Positions 54,355 to 62,302 of a stretch of DNA of 64,000 nt are shown piece by piece (the stretch's first letter is position 1; each line of letters opens with the position of its first letter). The stretch covers positions 62,001-126,000 of the forward strand of contig REDI01000028.1 of assembly GCA_007693595.1 (NCBI GenBank), read 5' to 3'. This stretch comes from Deltaproteobacteria bacterium (lineage in GTDB: Bacteria > Myxococcota_A > UBA796 > GCA-2862545). The position numbers were made by a program, and so were the translations under genes. Under the pieces are notes generated by a model. It had not been told where the DNA came from. It did not search any database and was given only the letters and a program-made list of their open reading frames with translations.

Positions 54355-54934
54355 GCCCCCGAGCGTCCCGGACCCGCTCGAGGTGATCTGGCGCGCGACC
54401 GCGCGCAGGCTGGGGCTGAGGATCGTTCGGCGACCCGACGTCTTCGCCAGCTATGACGGCTGCGGTACCCTCGCGCTCGCCCAGGACCCAGCCCTCGACC
54501 CCGATGACCACCTCGGGCAGATGATCTTGCATGAGATCTGCCACTGGATCGTCAATGGCGCCGAGTCGTATCACCAGATCGATTGGGGCTTCGCCCCCAC
54601 CGAGGAGCTCGACTGGCGCGAGCGTCCCACCCTGCGCCTCCAGCTCGCGCTCTGCGCTCCCCTGCGCCTCGCTCGTCTCATGGCCCCTACCACCGATGCC
54701 CGAGCGTACTGGGATCGCGTCGCTCATCCTCTCGAGCCGCTCGACGACAGCTCCGAAGAGCACAAGATCGTTGCGCGCACGCGCCTGGCGATCTCTCGGA
54801 CCGCAGGGCCACCGTGGTCTCCCGCCCTCGGCCAGGCCCTGCGCGCCACGGCACAGCTCCACGCGCTGGCCTCCCCCCTCGCAGGGCGACGCTGCATCTG
54901 GAGCCCTTCCCCCCCTACTGGAGCCTCGCCATGA
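54341..54934 (+). CDS. HEXXH zincin-like protein
   Basis: A 197-residue cytoplasmic protein starting at GTG. The motif QMILHEICHWIV near residue 65 contains HEICH (HExxH), the zinc and catalytic-Glu signature of zincin metallopeptidases, and it follows DPDDHLGQ as in several small peptidase-like families (ImmA/SprT types). The rest is helical (LRLQLALCAPLRLARLMA), and a conserved downstream zinc ligand cannot be picked out with confidence. There is no signal peptide. Both ends overlap neighbours (14 bp and 4 bp), placing it firmly in the kinase operon. The function is not known; the metallopeptidase label rests on the motif only. Confidence 0.6.
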   Translation: MSIAEPPSVPDPLEVIWRATARRLGLRIVRRPDVFASYDGCGTLALAQDPALDPDDHLGQMILHEICHWIVNGAESYHQIDWGFAPTEELDWRERPTLRLQLALCAPLRLARLMAPTTDARAYWDRVAHPLEPLDDSSEEHKIVARTRLAISRTAGPPWSPALGQALRATAQLHALASPLAGRRCIWSPSPPTGASP

Positions 54935-55755
54935 GACGCTTCCTCCTCCTCGCCCTGATCTTGAGCGCCTGCCCCAAGGGGGCCTTTCGAGACTATCTGC
55001 CCCAGGTGAGCTTCGACAAGGTCGACTTTGATCGGCCCACCTGGCAGGGAGTCGACGCCGACTTCGTGCTCCGGGTTCGCAACCCCAACCCGATCGGGGT
55101 GGACCTCGACGCCTGGCGATGGGCGCTCGAGCTCCGCGATCAGGCTTTCTTATCCGGCGACGCCCCCGGCGGCGGAACGCTGCCTCCTCGGGGCGAGACC
55201 CCCTTCTCGGTCCCGGTGCGCTTCGACTTCCGCGACATCGTCGAGACCGTGCGCGCCAACCGGGGCCAAGCCGAGGTGCCCTACACCTTCTCCGGCGCGC
55301 TGAGCGTGCAGACCCCCCTCGGCCTCGCCACGGTCCCCTTCCGGCACCGAGGGGAGATCCCTCCGCTCCGCCCCCCGAAGATCCAGCTCCAGACCCTCAG
55401 GGTGGAGCGGATCGATCTGGTGCGCGGTCAGGTGGAGTTGGCCCTGGATCTGGCGGCGATGAGCGAGGGTGGGGGTGCGATGGGCCTCGACAGCTTCGCC
55501 TACACCCTCGGGCTGGGCGGCCGTGAGATCGTGAGCGGCAGCGTACCCCGACTGGGCACGCTCCAAAACGGGGAGTCTCTGCCGCTGTCGATCCCGATCC
55601 GGGTCGGCGTGGTGCAGATCGGATCCTCGGTGCTCTCGAGCTTGCAGCAGAAAGAACCGCTCCAAGCACGCTTGAAGGCAGATCTGTCCGTCGATACTGC
55701 GCTCGGGTCGATCCCGCTGTCCGTCGACGAACAGACCCGAATCCCCGTTCGTTGA
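54931..55755 (+). CDS. LEA type 2 (WHy-domain) lipoprotein
   Basis: A 274-residue lipoprotein: RRFLLLALILSACPKG gives a lipobox (LSAC) with Cys14. After a short linker, two tandem beta domains (about 25-140 and 150-270) repeat the WHy/LEA_2 pattern: VSFDKVDFDRPTWQGVDADFVLRVRNPNPIGVDL has the hallmark NPNPxxV, and PPKIQLQTLRVERIDLVRGQVELALDL begins the second copy, which lacks the NPN. LEA_2 lipoproteins are common in proteobacterial envelopes, with roles in stress or lipid handling still poorly defined. Translation is coupled by ATGA to the zincin-like gene. It is the last gene of the operon and faces the S46 peptidase gene. Confidence 0.8.
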   Translation: MRRFLLLALILSACPKGAFRDYLPQVSFDKVDFDRPTWQGVDADFVLRVRNPNPIGVDLDAWRWALELRDQAFLSGDAPGGGTLPPRGETPFSVPVRFDFRDIVETVRANRGQAEVPYTFSGALSVQTPLGLATVPFRHRGEIPPLRPPKIQLQTLRVERIDLVRGQVELALDLAAMSEGGGAMGLDSFAYTLGLGGREIVSGSVPRLGTLQNGESLPLSIPIRVGVVQIGSSVLSSLQQKEPLQARLKADLSVDTALGSIPLSVDEQTRIPVR

Positions 55756-55771
55756 GGATCGCGATCGCTCA
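55753..55771. terminator. near-perfect inverted repeat spanning two convergent stops
   Basis: TGAG, then the palindrome GATCGCGATC, one extra G, then CTCA. The outer arms contain the stop of the LEA lipoprotein gene and that of the opposing S46 peptidase gene. It could act as a bidirectional hairpin but has no U-tract. A similar but perfect arrangement is at 3256-3275. Confidence 0.35.
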
Positions 55772-57904
55772 GGAAGGGTCCTCGTGCAGGCCGAGCTCCT
55801 TCAGCAGAGCGTCCGATCCTGGCGTTCCGTCGAGCACCCAGCCGAGGTAGCGCACGTCGACGCAGATGGCTCGGGTGAGCCCGGGAAGGAAGACCCAGTC
55901 GCTCGCGATGGACTCCCAGTTTCCGTCGAAGGCCAGCCCCACCAGCCGCCCCTGGCCATCGAGTACCGCCGAGCCAGAGTTTCCCCCTGTTATGTCGAGG
56001 GTTGTGAGAAAGTTGACGGGCACGTCTCCCAGGGCGGGATCGACAAAACGACTCTGACGGGAGCCCTCGGCGTGCGCCACCACCCGCTCGGGCAGGTCGA
56101 AGGGCACAGGCCCTCGCTTGGCGAGGAGGCCCGCCACCGTGGTCTGTGGGAGCGCGAAGAGGCCATCCTCGGGGGAGTACCCCTCGACGTGACCCAGGGT
56201 CAGGCGGAGCGTGCTGTTCGCGTCTTGGTAGAGCACCCGCCCCTGCTCGCGGGTCCAGAGGTTCAGGGCGTCGAACCAGACGGGATCGAGGCGCTGGTGC
56301 GCCCCCGCGTCGGCCTTTCGAGCTTCGCGCCGAGGGCCCGCCCAGATCTCGATAGCCAGCGCGAGCTGCACCCAAGGGTCGTCCGACGCGCGGAGGTCTT
56401 CTAGCTCCAGGTCGAGCAGGGCGAGCCGCGCCTCGGTCTTGGCGAGAGAGGGGTCCGCATAGAGGAGCTCTATGGTCTCCGAGACCCCACCCTGGTCGTC
56501 GATAAAGGCATCGAGGGCTGCGATACGCCCCCCATCGGGGAGCGCCCGATATCGCGTGAGGATCGCCTCAAAGACGTCGCGGTCACTAGGGAGGTGGAGG
56601 GTTCGCTCCATCGCCTCGAAGCGCTGTCGCGTCCGCTCCAGATCGCGGTCCTGGTAGCCGATCTCTCGCTGGATGTCGGGCTTGGGACGATTCTGAGCCC
56701 ACCGGACCGCCTGGGTCGTGACGCCCAGGAGGTCCGCGCTGCGCCCCGCCCAAGTCAACACCAACTCCTTGAGGGCGTCATCCTGCTCACGCGCGATGAG
56801 CTCGTCTTGGGCATCGAGGCTGGCGCGCCACCGCCGCGCGCGGGCGCGGTCCGCATCGACCCAGGCCAGGACCTCGTCCTCACGGGCCTGCTTCGCCTCG
56901 AGGAGCCCCCCGCGCGCCAGACCTGCCAGCAGTCCATCGCTGTTCTTGAGCGCGTTCTTCAGTCTTGAGATGGGAGCACCCAGCCTGGCCGCAGCCTCTG
57001 GATCCCCTCCAGCGTGCCCGTCGAGGATGGCGATGATCTCTTGGAGGACGTCCCGTTGAAGCGGGAGGTAGTCTTCGGCCATCCAGCGCAAGCTCCGCGC
57101 GCGGGCGTGCCGACGGGTGCGGCCGGGGTAGCCCGCGATCATCACGAAGCTCTCGGGGGAGGCCCCCTCGGGATTCACTCGGAGCCAGTGGGGCGGTCGG
57201 AAGGGTTCATTGTTCTCGGCGTGGGGGACGGCTCGACCCTCCGGGCTCACATAGGCTCGAAGGAGCGCGAAGTCTCCCGACTGACGGGGCCACATCCAGT
57301 TGTCGATCTCGCCCCCGAACTGGCCCACGCTCATGGGCGGGGCGTAGACCAGGCGTACATCCTTGATCTCGACGGAGGTTATCAGTCGGAAGGTGCCCCC
57401 CCCGTCGTAGGCCGTCACGCGACACCGACGGTTCTCTTGCATCTCGCAGTCGGCGATCAGGCGCTTCTCGGCCTCTTCCAGGCGCGCGTTGCGCCGCGAG
57501 TCCTTCATGCGCGGCCGAACCCTGGCGAGCATGGCATCGGTCACGTCTTCGATCTTCTCGACTACCCAGAGCCGGCCCGCAGGACCGACGGGCAGCTCTT
57601 CGTCGCGGGAGGTCGCGAGGTAGCCGTCACGGTGTCGGTTCGCTTCGGCCGAGCTGTTGTATTGAAGAAACCCCTCCACGCAGTGATGGTTGGTTGCGAT
57701 CAGGCCATCGGGCGAGACGAAGGAGGCGGAGCAGAAACCCAGGGAGACGATGGCCCCCAAGGGCGCCTGCAGCGGATCGGCGAGGGTCTCGGGATCGATC
57801 TCGAGGCCACGCTCAGCCCACGCGGGCCCGATTTCGGGGAGCTGCTCCGGCAGCCACATCCCTTCATCGGCAAATGATAAGATGGCGAAAAACGCAAGGA
57901 ACAT
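55769..57904 (-). CDS. S46-family dipeptidyl-peptidase (DPP7/DPP11-like)
   Basis: A 711-residue secreted or periplasmic serine peptidase. The signal (FLAFFAILSFADE) is followed by the mature N-terminus GMWLPEQLPEIG. GFCSASFVSPDGLIATNHHCVEG (about 57-79) is the S46 hallmark, containing the catalytic His (73 or 74). ITGGNSGSAVLDGQGRLVGLAFDGN (near 641) has the catalytic Ser (about 643), and the large helical insertion in between is the S46 cap domain that binds the free N-terminus of the substrate. DPP7 and DPP11 differ by a residue near 673 in P. gingivalis numbering that I cannot assign here. Its stop is 13 bp from the LEA lipoprotein stop, and the FIST gene lies 28 bp upstream. Confidence 0.95.
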   Translation of the reverse strand: MFLAFFAILSFADEGMWLPEQLPEIGPAWAERGLEIDPETLADPLQAPLGAIVSLGFCSASFVSPDGLIATNHHCVEGFLQYNSSAEANRHRDGYLATSRDEELPVGPAGRLWVVEKIEDVTDAMLARVRPRMKDSRRNARLEEAEKRLIADCEMQENRRCRVTAYDGGGTFRLITSVEIKDVRLVYAPPMSVGQFGGEIDNWMWPRQSGDFALLRAYVSPEGRAVPHAENNEPFRPPHWLRVNPEGASPESFVMIAGYPGRTRRHARARSLRWMAEDYLPLQRDVLQEIIAILDGHAGGDPEAAARLGAPISRLKNALKNSDGLLAGLARGGLLEAKQAREDEVLAWVDADRARARRWRASLDAQDELIAREQDDALKELVLTWAGRSADLLGVTTQAVRWAQNRPKPDIQREIGYQDRDLERTRQRFEAMERTLHLPSDRDVFEAILTRYRALPDGGRIAALDAFIDDQGGVSETIELLYADPSLAKTEARLALLDLELEDLRASDDPWVQLALAIEIWAGPRREARKADAGAHQRLDPVWFDALNLWTREQGRVLYQDANSTLRLTLGHVEGYSPEDGLFALPQTTVAGLLAKRGPVPFDLPERVVAHAEGSRQSRFVDPALGDVPVNFLTTLDITGGNSGSAVLDGQGRLVGLAFDGNWESIASDWVFLPGLTRAICVDVRYLGWVLDGTPGSDALLKELGLHEDPS

Positions 57905-57932
57905 GACGGGATCCTCAGGTGATCTCTAGGGC

Positions 57933-59099
57933 TTAGTTCCAGCCCTGGGGGGTAAAGCACGCCGCGGATGCGGCGGTATGATGGAGAAAGGTCTGGCCGC
58001 GGATCGGACCGATGGCGGCGCTGCCGACCATGCCCCCGGTCGCCACCCCACCCCAGGCGCGGTGGACCTCGCGAAGGTCGTGGTCGACGTGGCCGAAGTA
58101 GTCCTCGCCGCGGCCTGGCTGCGTGAACAGCAACGCCCCACTTGGCGGGGGCTGGCGAGGCGCCACCTGCTCGAGGGCGCGGCGCATCTCGGCGTGGGCG
58201 CTGGGGGCATCCTTGACGAAGAGGCAGACGCGATCGCCCTGCTCGATGGACCGATCGAGGACCACCACCCCGCTGTCAGGATGGATGCCGACGAGACGTC
58301 GCACCAAGTAGTCCCGCTCCCCCCCGCGCTGCGAGGAGAGCACCCCCACGAGGGGCTCGGCCCGAAAGAGGCTCCGCTCGAGTCCCGAAAGGCGTTCGAA
58401 GGCCTCGGCGAGCACCTTGTGGGCAGGACGACCCTCGAGCTCCTTGAGGAGGTGACTCTTGCCTCGAGTCACCGAGAAGAGAGATCCTGCCCGCCGCGCC
58501 CCCATCGAGACGGTGGGATGCGCGCGAAGGTCACCGCTGAGGCATACCGCCACCAAGCCCCGACGATGGACGAAGCCATCGGCAAAGAGCGCCACATCCG
58601 AAGGTTCTTCCCCGCTGCCCGCCAGTCCTCCGAGCTTGCTCCCATACGGAAAGGCCCGATCGAGCGCTGCCAAGGTCGAGCCGTGGGTACGCTCTCGTGG
58701 CGTGCCAAACAGCAGAAAGCTCGGGGATAAGAGCGGCTCCAAGGGGAGTACGGAACGCCAGCCCTCGACATCTACCCCCTCGCCACGGCTGTCGATGTGC
58801 ACGAGCTGGGCGTCGACCCCTGGGAGGTGGGCCGCGATCACCGACAGGCCCGGCTCGCCGAGGATCTGACGGTCGCTCCCGATCACCCCATGGGCGCTGC
58901 ACCCGGCCACCACCGCTCCTGGAAAGCGCTGCCGAAGCAGCGCGGGGACGGCAGGGAACAGGTCGCGATGGTGCATAGTCGAAAAGGCGAGCAAGAGATC
59001 CGCCCGAGCCCCGACCATGGCCCGCTCCAGCCCCTCGGCCGCCGCACGCACGGCCTGCTCCGTGTCTTCGATAGTGTTGACGGTGCTCGCCCAGCGCAC
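57933..59099 (-). CDS. FIST-domain sensory protein
   Basis: A 388-residue cytoplasmic protein started at a GTG with AGGAGG 5 bp upstream. The N-terminal FIST_N part (LLLAFSTMHHRDLFPAVPALLRQRFPGAVVAGCSAHGVIGS, about 35-75; GSKLGGLAGSGEE) is followed by FIST_C (RDYLVRRLVGIHPDSGVVVLDRSIEQGDRVCLFVKDA, GALLFTQPGRGEDYFG, GVATGGMVGSAAIGPIRGQTFLHHTAA). FIST domains are thought to be small-ligand sensors and often accompany signal-transduction genes. It precedes the S46 peptidase gene by 28 bp, so the pair may link peptide breakdown with sensing, which is inference from position. Confidence 0.92.
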   Translation of the reverse strand: MRWASTVNTIEDTEQAVRAAAEGLERAMVGARADLLLAFSTMHHRDLFPAVPALLRQRFPGAVVAGCSAHGVIGSDRQILGEPGLSVIAAHLPGVDAQLVHIDSRGEGVDVEGWRSVLPLEPLLSPSFLLFGTPRERTHGSTLAALDRAFPYGSKLGGLAGSGEEPSDVALFADGFVHRRGLVAVCLSGDLRAHPTVSMGARRAGSLFSVTRGKSHLLKELEGRPAHKVLAEAFERLSGLERSLFRAEPLVGVLSSQRGGERDYLVRRLVGIHPDSGVVVLDRSIEQGDRVCLFVKDAPSAHAEMRRALEQVAPRQPPPSGALLFTQPGRGEDYFGHVDHDLREVHRAWGGVATGGMVGSAAIGPIRGQTFLHHTAASAACFTPQGWN

Positions 59100-59188
59100 G
59101 CGGCCTCCTGCGGCGGGCCCCCTAACGCGAACGAGACGGGTGCCACGCGAGCTGCCACTTCTGGTAGGCTCCGCTCTGGAGGTAGTCC

Positions 59189-61333
59189 GTGCGCTCGGTC
59201 CTGCTCGTGCTCCTGCTCGCCCCTCCCGCCCTCGCCGGTGGGGGCCGCAACCCGTTCAAGGAGCCCGATGAGTCAGAGTTCTTCAAGCTCGACGACAAGC
59301 TGGTCACCGTCGCGAGCCGGTACGCGCAGAGCGAGCGAAAAGCCCCTAACATCGTCGCCCTGATCGATGCCGACACGATCCGGGATCGCGGCTACCGCAC
59401 CCTGGGCGACGCCCTCCGTGATCTGCCGGGGATCTACTCGTGGATGTCTAGGGAAGGTCGCGAGCTCTCGAGCTTCCGCGGCGTCATGAGCACCGACAAC
59501 AACAAGGTCCTCCTCCTCGTCGATGGTGTGCCCTGGTACGACGGGGTCTACACCCATGCCTGGGTCGACGACTACCTCCCCATCCACCACGTTAAACAGA
59601 TCGAGGTCATCAAGGGTCCGGGCTCCGCGGTCTACGGCACCAACGCCTTTGCGGGTGTCATCAACGTCGTCACGTTCTCGGGCGAAGACCTCAAGGGGGG
59701 TCGGGCTCGGGTCATGGGAGGCAGCCGCACCCGCCTCGATGCGAGTGTCACCGCTGGCGACACCGACGAGATCGCGGGCATACCCATCAGCGTCTCGGCC
59801 TACGCCCGGTACTTCACCCAAGACGGTGAAGCGCCCGACTTCACCCCTCGCGAGCGACCTAACCTGGGGGGCGAGAACCCACGCCGCGGCCTCGCGGTGG
59901 GTACCAACGTCGCGCTCGGCGGTCTGAAGGCCCAGCTTCATCACGTCGACTATCGCCACAAGTACCTCACCTCCGAAGAAGAAGATCTCTTCTCGATCAT
60001 CGGCGGTGACATCGACATGTTCGGGCTCAACTACCACGCCACGATCGTCGATGTCCGCTACGAGGCCGAGCCTCTCCGCGGTCTGCGCGTCACCCCTCGG
60101 ATCTGGTCACAGCGGCACGACAACCCCGGCATGTACGCCTATTGGGGCATTGGGCGCACCGACTCAGGCTCCCTCGACACGCTCGACATGACCGTCGTCG
60201 ACACGCAGAAAGATACCCGTCAATGGGGAACGAGCCTCGACTCCGAGATCCGGCTCCACCCCGACCACGTCTCGGCCGCAGGGATCGGCTTTGACAGCAT
60301 CACCGTGCTCGATCTGCGAGACAGCGAATACCGAAACTTCACTCGAACCCGCGAAGACACCGCCTTTCGCGCACCCACGGGGGCTCGGCTGCGCAACCTG
60401 TATGCCTACGGAGCGCACACCTGGACGATCAGCTCCGCGGTCGAGGTCACCGCGGGCGGCCGCCTCGACCGCCGGGTTCCCTCCAACCCGACAGACGAGA
60501 CAGACGCCGACGCCTTCCGCCTCTTCGCCAGCCCACGGGCGGGTGTCTTGTTGGCACCGACGCCCACTTTCAATGTCAAGCTCCTCTATGGGCGGGCCTT
60601 CCGCCACGCCAGCGTGCGCGAGACCCTGGTGCGCAACGAACCCGGCCCCGACGGGATCTACCCCTTCTCCAACGGCACCCTCAACCTTCGTCCCGAGCAG
60701 GTCGACACCATCGACGCCGAGATGTCGATCGAGCCCAACGAGCAGCTCACCGTGCGCGTCGCCGGGTCCTACTCTCACATCGATCACGAGATCGATAAGA
60801 TCAACCCCCCGAACCAGTACGTCAACATCGAGGGAGGCCTCGACATCGCCACCGCTGAGCTCGAGGCGATCGGCACCGCCGGCCCCGCAACCCTTCGCCT
60901 CGCCTATGCGTTCACCTACGCTCGGTACGGTTCCGTCGGGCCCTACGCCGACCGGGTGCAGTTCGAGTTTCCGCCTCACATGGTCAAGGGCAACCTGACC
61001 CTACGAGCGACCGACCGTCTGAGTTCCACCCTCACAGGCGAGGGCTACAGCACCCGCCCTCGCGCGGTCTGGACCCCCGACGCCCAGCTCCCCGACGGCC
61101 GACCCTTCGGTCTACTCCACCTCGCGATACGCATGAAAGACATCGGTCCCAAGAGAGTGTTCGACATCGTCGGGTCTGTCCGAAACCTCACCGACACGAG
61201 CTTCGACACCGCCATCTCACGCGACGAGATCAATCGCGTCGGAGGCGATCCCGCCGATCCCGTGCCTCGCTACCCTCTACAGCTCGGCGGCTTCCCTCGA
61301 AGCTTCCACGTCGCCCTCGAAGCTCGCCTCTGA
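59189..61333 (+). CDS. TonB-dependent outer-membrane receptor
   Basis: A 714-residue receptor starting at GTG with GGAGG 6 bp upstream. A short signal (SVLLVLLLAPPALAGGG) precedes the plug domain (about 35-165), which has IVALIDADTIRDRGYRTLGDALRDLPGI, VLLLVDGVP and QIEVIKGPGSAVYGTNAFAGVINVVT. The 22-strand barrel fills the rest and ends SFHVALEARL. No clear TonB box is seen near the mature N-terminus. The sequence resembles vitamin B12 and colicin-type receptors (BtuB/FepA group), but substrate cannot be named. An extended -10-like TGGTAGGCT is at 59162-59170. It converges on the substrate-binding protein gene 35 bp away. Confidence 0.93.
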   Translation: MRSVLLVLLLAPPALAGGGRNPFKEPDESEFFKLDDKLVTVASRYAQSERKAPNIVALIDADTIRDRGYRTLGDALRDLPGIYSWMSREGRELSSFRGVMSTDNNKVLLLVDGVPWYDGVYTHAWVDDYLPIHHVKQIEVIKGPGSAVYGTNAFAGVINVVTFSGEDLKGGRARVMGGSRTRLDASVTAGDTDEIAGIPISVSAYARYFTQDGEAPDFTPRERPNLGGENPRRGLAVGTNVALGGLKAQLHHVDYRHKYLTSEEEDLFSIIGGDIDMFGLNYHATIVDVRYEAEPLRGLRVTPRIWSQRHDNPGMYAYWGIGRTDSGSLDTLDMTVVDTQKDTRQWGTSLDSEIRLHPDHVSAAGIGFDSITVLDLRDSEYRNFTRTREDTAFRAPTGARLRNLYAYGAHTWTISSAVEVTAGGRLDRRVPSNPTDETDADAFRLFASPRAGVLLAPTPTFNVKLLYGRAFRHASVRETLVRNEPGPDGIYPFSNGTLNLRPEQVDTIDAEMSIEPNEQLTVRVAGSYSHIDHEIDKINPPNQYVNIEGGLDIATAELEAIGTAGPATLRLAYAFTYARYGSVGPYADRVQFEFPPHMVKGNLTLRATDRLSSTLTGEGYSTRPRAVWTPDAQLPDGRPFGLLHLAIRMKDIGPKRVFDIVGSVRNLTDTSFDTAISRDEINRVGGDPADPVPRYPLQLGGFPRSFHVALEARL

Positions 61334-61368
61334 GCGGTCTTCTTCGCGCACTGGAGCGCAGGGGTAGC

Positions 61369-62292
61369 TCAGCGCACGACCACGTCGACAAAGTCCAGCA
61401 TGAGCGGATCGAGCTCCGCACCAGCCGCTCGCAAGGAGGACAGGCTCAACACCACGTCGACCTCTTCGGGATCGACGATCTCTCCGCGCAGGTAGCGCCC
61501 CTTATCGAGCACCTCACGCACGATGCTCGCCGCTTGTCGGCCCGTGCCTCGGGCATCGGGGACTGTCGCGAACATGCCCCCTGCGCGCACCATGTTCTCG
61601 GTCTCGACCACCAGCGGTCGGCGGGTGCGACGCGTCTCTTCGACGACGAAGCGATAGGTCGGCCTGTCGATCACCGCCCGATCGGGTTGTAGCCAGAAGG
61701 CGTCGACCTTGGGGCCGAGGGTGCGGAGGGCCTGACGAACATCGCGCGGATTGCGCACCCGCTGGACCTCGAGCTCGATGCCGAGGAGCTTGGCGGCCGA
61801 CTCCATGGCCTCGATGCGCGCGTCGGGGATCGAGGGTCCCCTCAGCACCCCGATCTTCTTATAGTCTGGAAAGTAGTTATGAAACTCGCTCACCGCAAGC
61901 TCGGGCCCTGCCACCATCGAGACCCCCGCAGTGCGGGTTCCTTCGATGCCGAACCGCGTCGGAGCGAGGACCGAGGTGTAGACCAGCGGCACCTTGGGCA
62001 GCTGTGTTCGAGCGGTCCAAGCAGCCTTTGCACCCAAGGCGAAGATGACCTCGGGGGGGTCCTTGGCGAGGCGTTTCGCGAGGCCCATCGCGTCGGACTC
62101 GCGGCCACGAAGGTTGTAGACGGTGGCAGGCTCGCCCAGGGCTTCGAGGAACGTCTCGACCGGGTCGGTATACGGCGAGAGATCGTCGGAGACGATCACC
62201 ACCACCCGACTCCCCCAGGCTGGGGTCACGACTGCGACCGAGACGAGGACGGTGACGATCGACAGGAGCAGCGTTCGGACGGCTCGGCTCAT
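61369..62292 (-). CDS. ABC-type substrate-binding protein (DUF534/TrpX-like)
   Basis: A 307-residue periplasmic binding protein with signal LLLSIVTVLVSVAVVTPAWG. The PF04392-type core has VVVIVSDDLSPYTDPVETFLEAL, then PEVIFALGAKAAWTARTQLPKVPLVYTSVLAP, KKIGVLRGPSIPDARIEAMESAAKLLGIELEV and PLVVETENMVRAGGMFATVPDARGTGRQAA. Members of this family include tryptophan-binding TrpX and many orphans linked to two-component or TonB systems. No ABC permease or ATPase is adjacent. It lies 10 bp downstream of the Ser/Thr kinase gene, suggesting a ligand sensor for that kinase, and converges on the TonB receptor. Confidence 0.85.
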   Translation of the reverse strand: MSRAVRTLLLSIVTVLVSVAVVTPAWGSRVVVIVSDDLSPYTDPVETFLEALGEPATVYNLRGRESDAMGLAKRLAKDPPEVIFALGAKAAWTARTQLPKVPLVYTSVLAPTRFGIEGTRTAGVSMVAGPELAVSEFHNYFPDYKKIGVLRGPSIPDARIEAMESAAKLLGIELEVQRVRNPRDVRQALRTLGPKVDAFWLQPDRAVIDRPTYRFVVEETRRTRRPLVVETENMVRAGGMFATVPDARGTGRQAASIVREVLDKGRYLRGEIVDPEEVDVVLSLSSLRAAGAELDPLMLDFVDVVVR

Positions 62293-62302
62293 GGCAGGGA
62301 CC

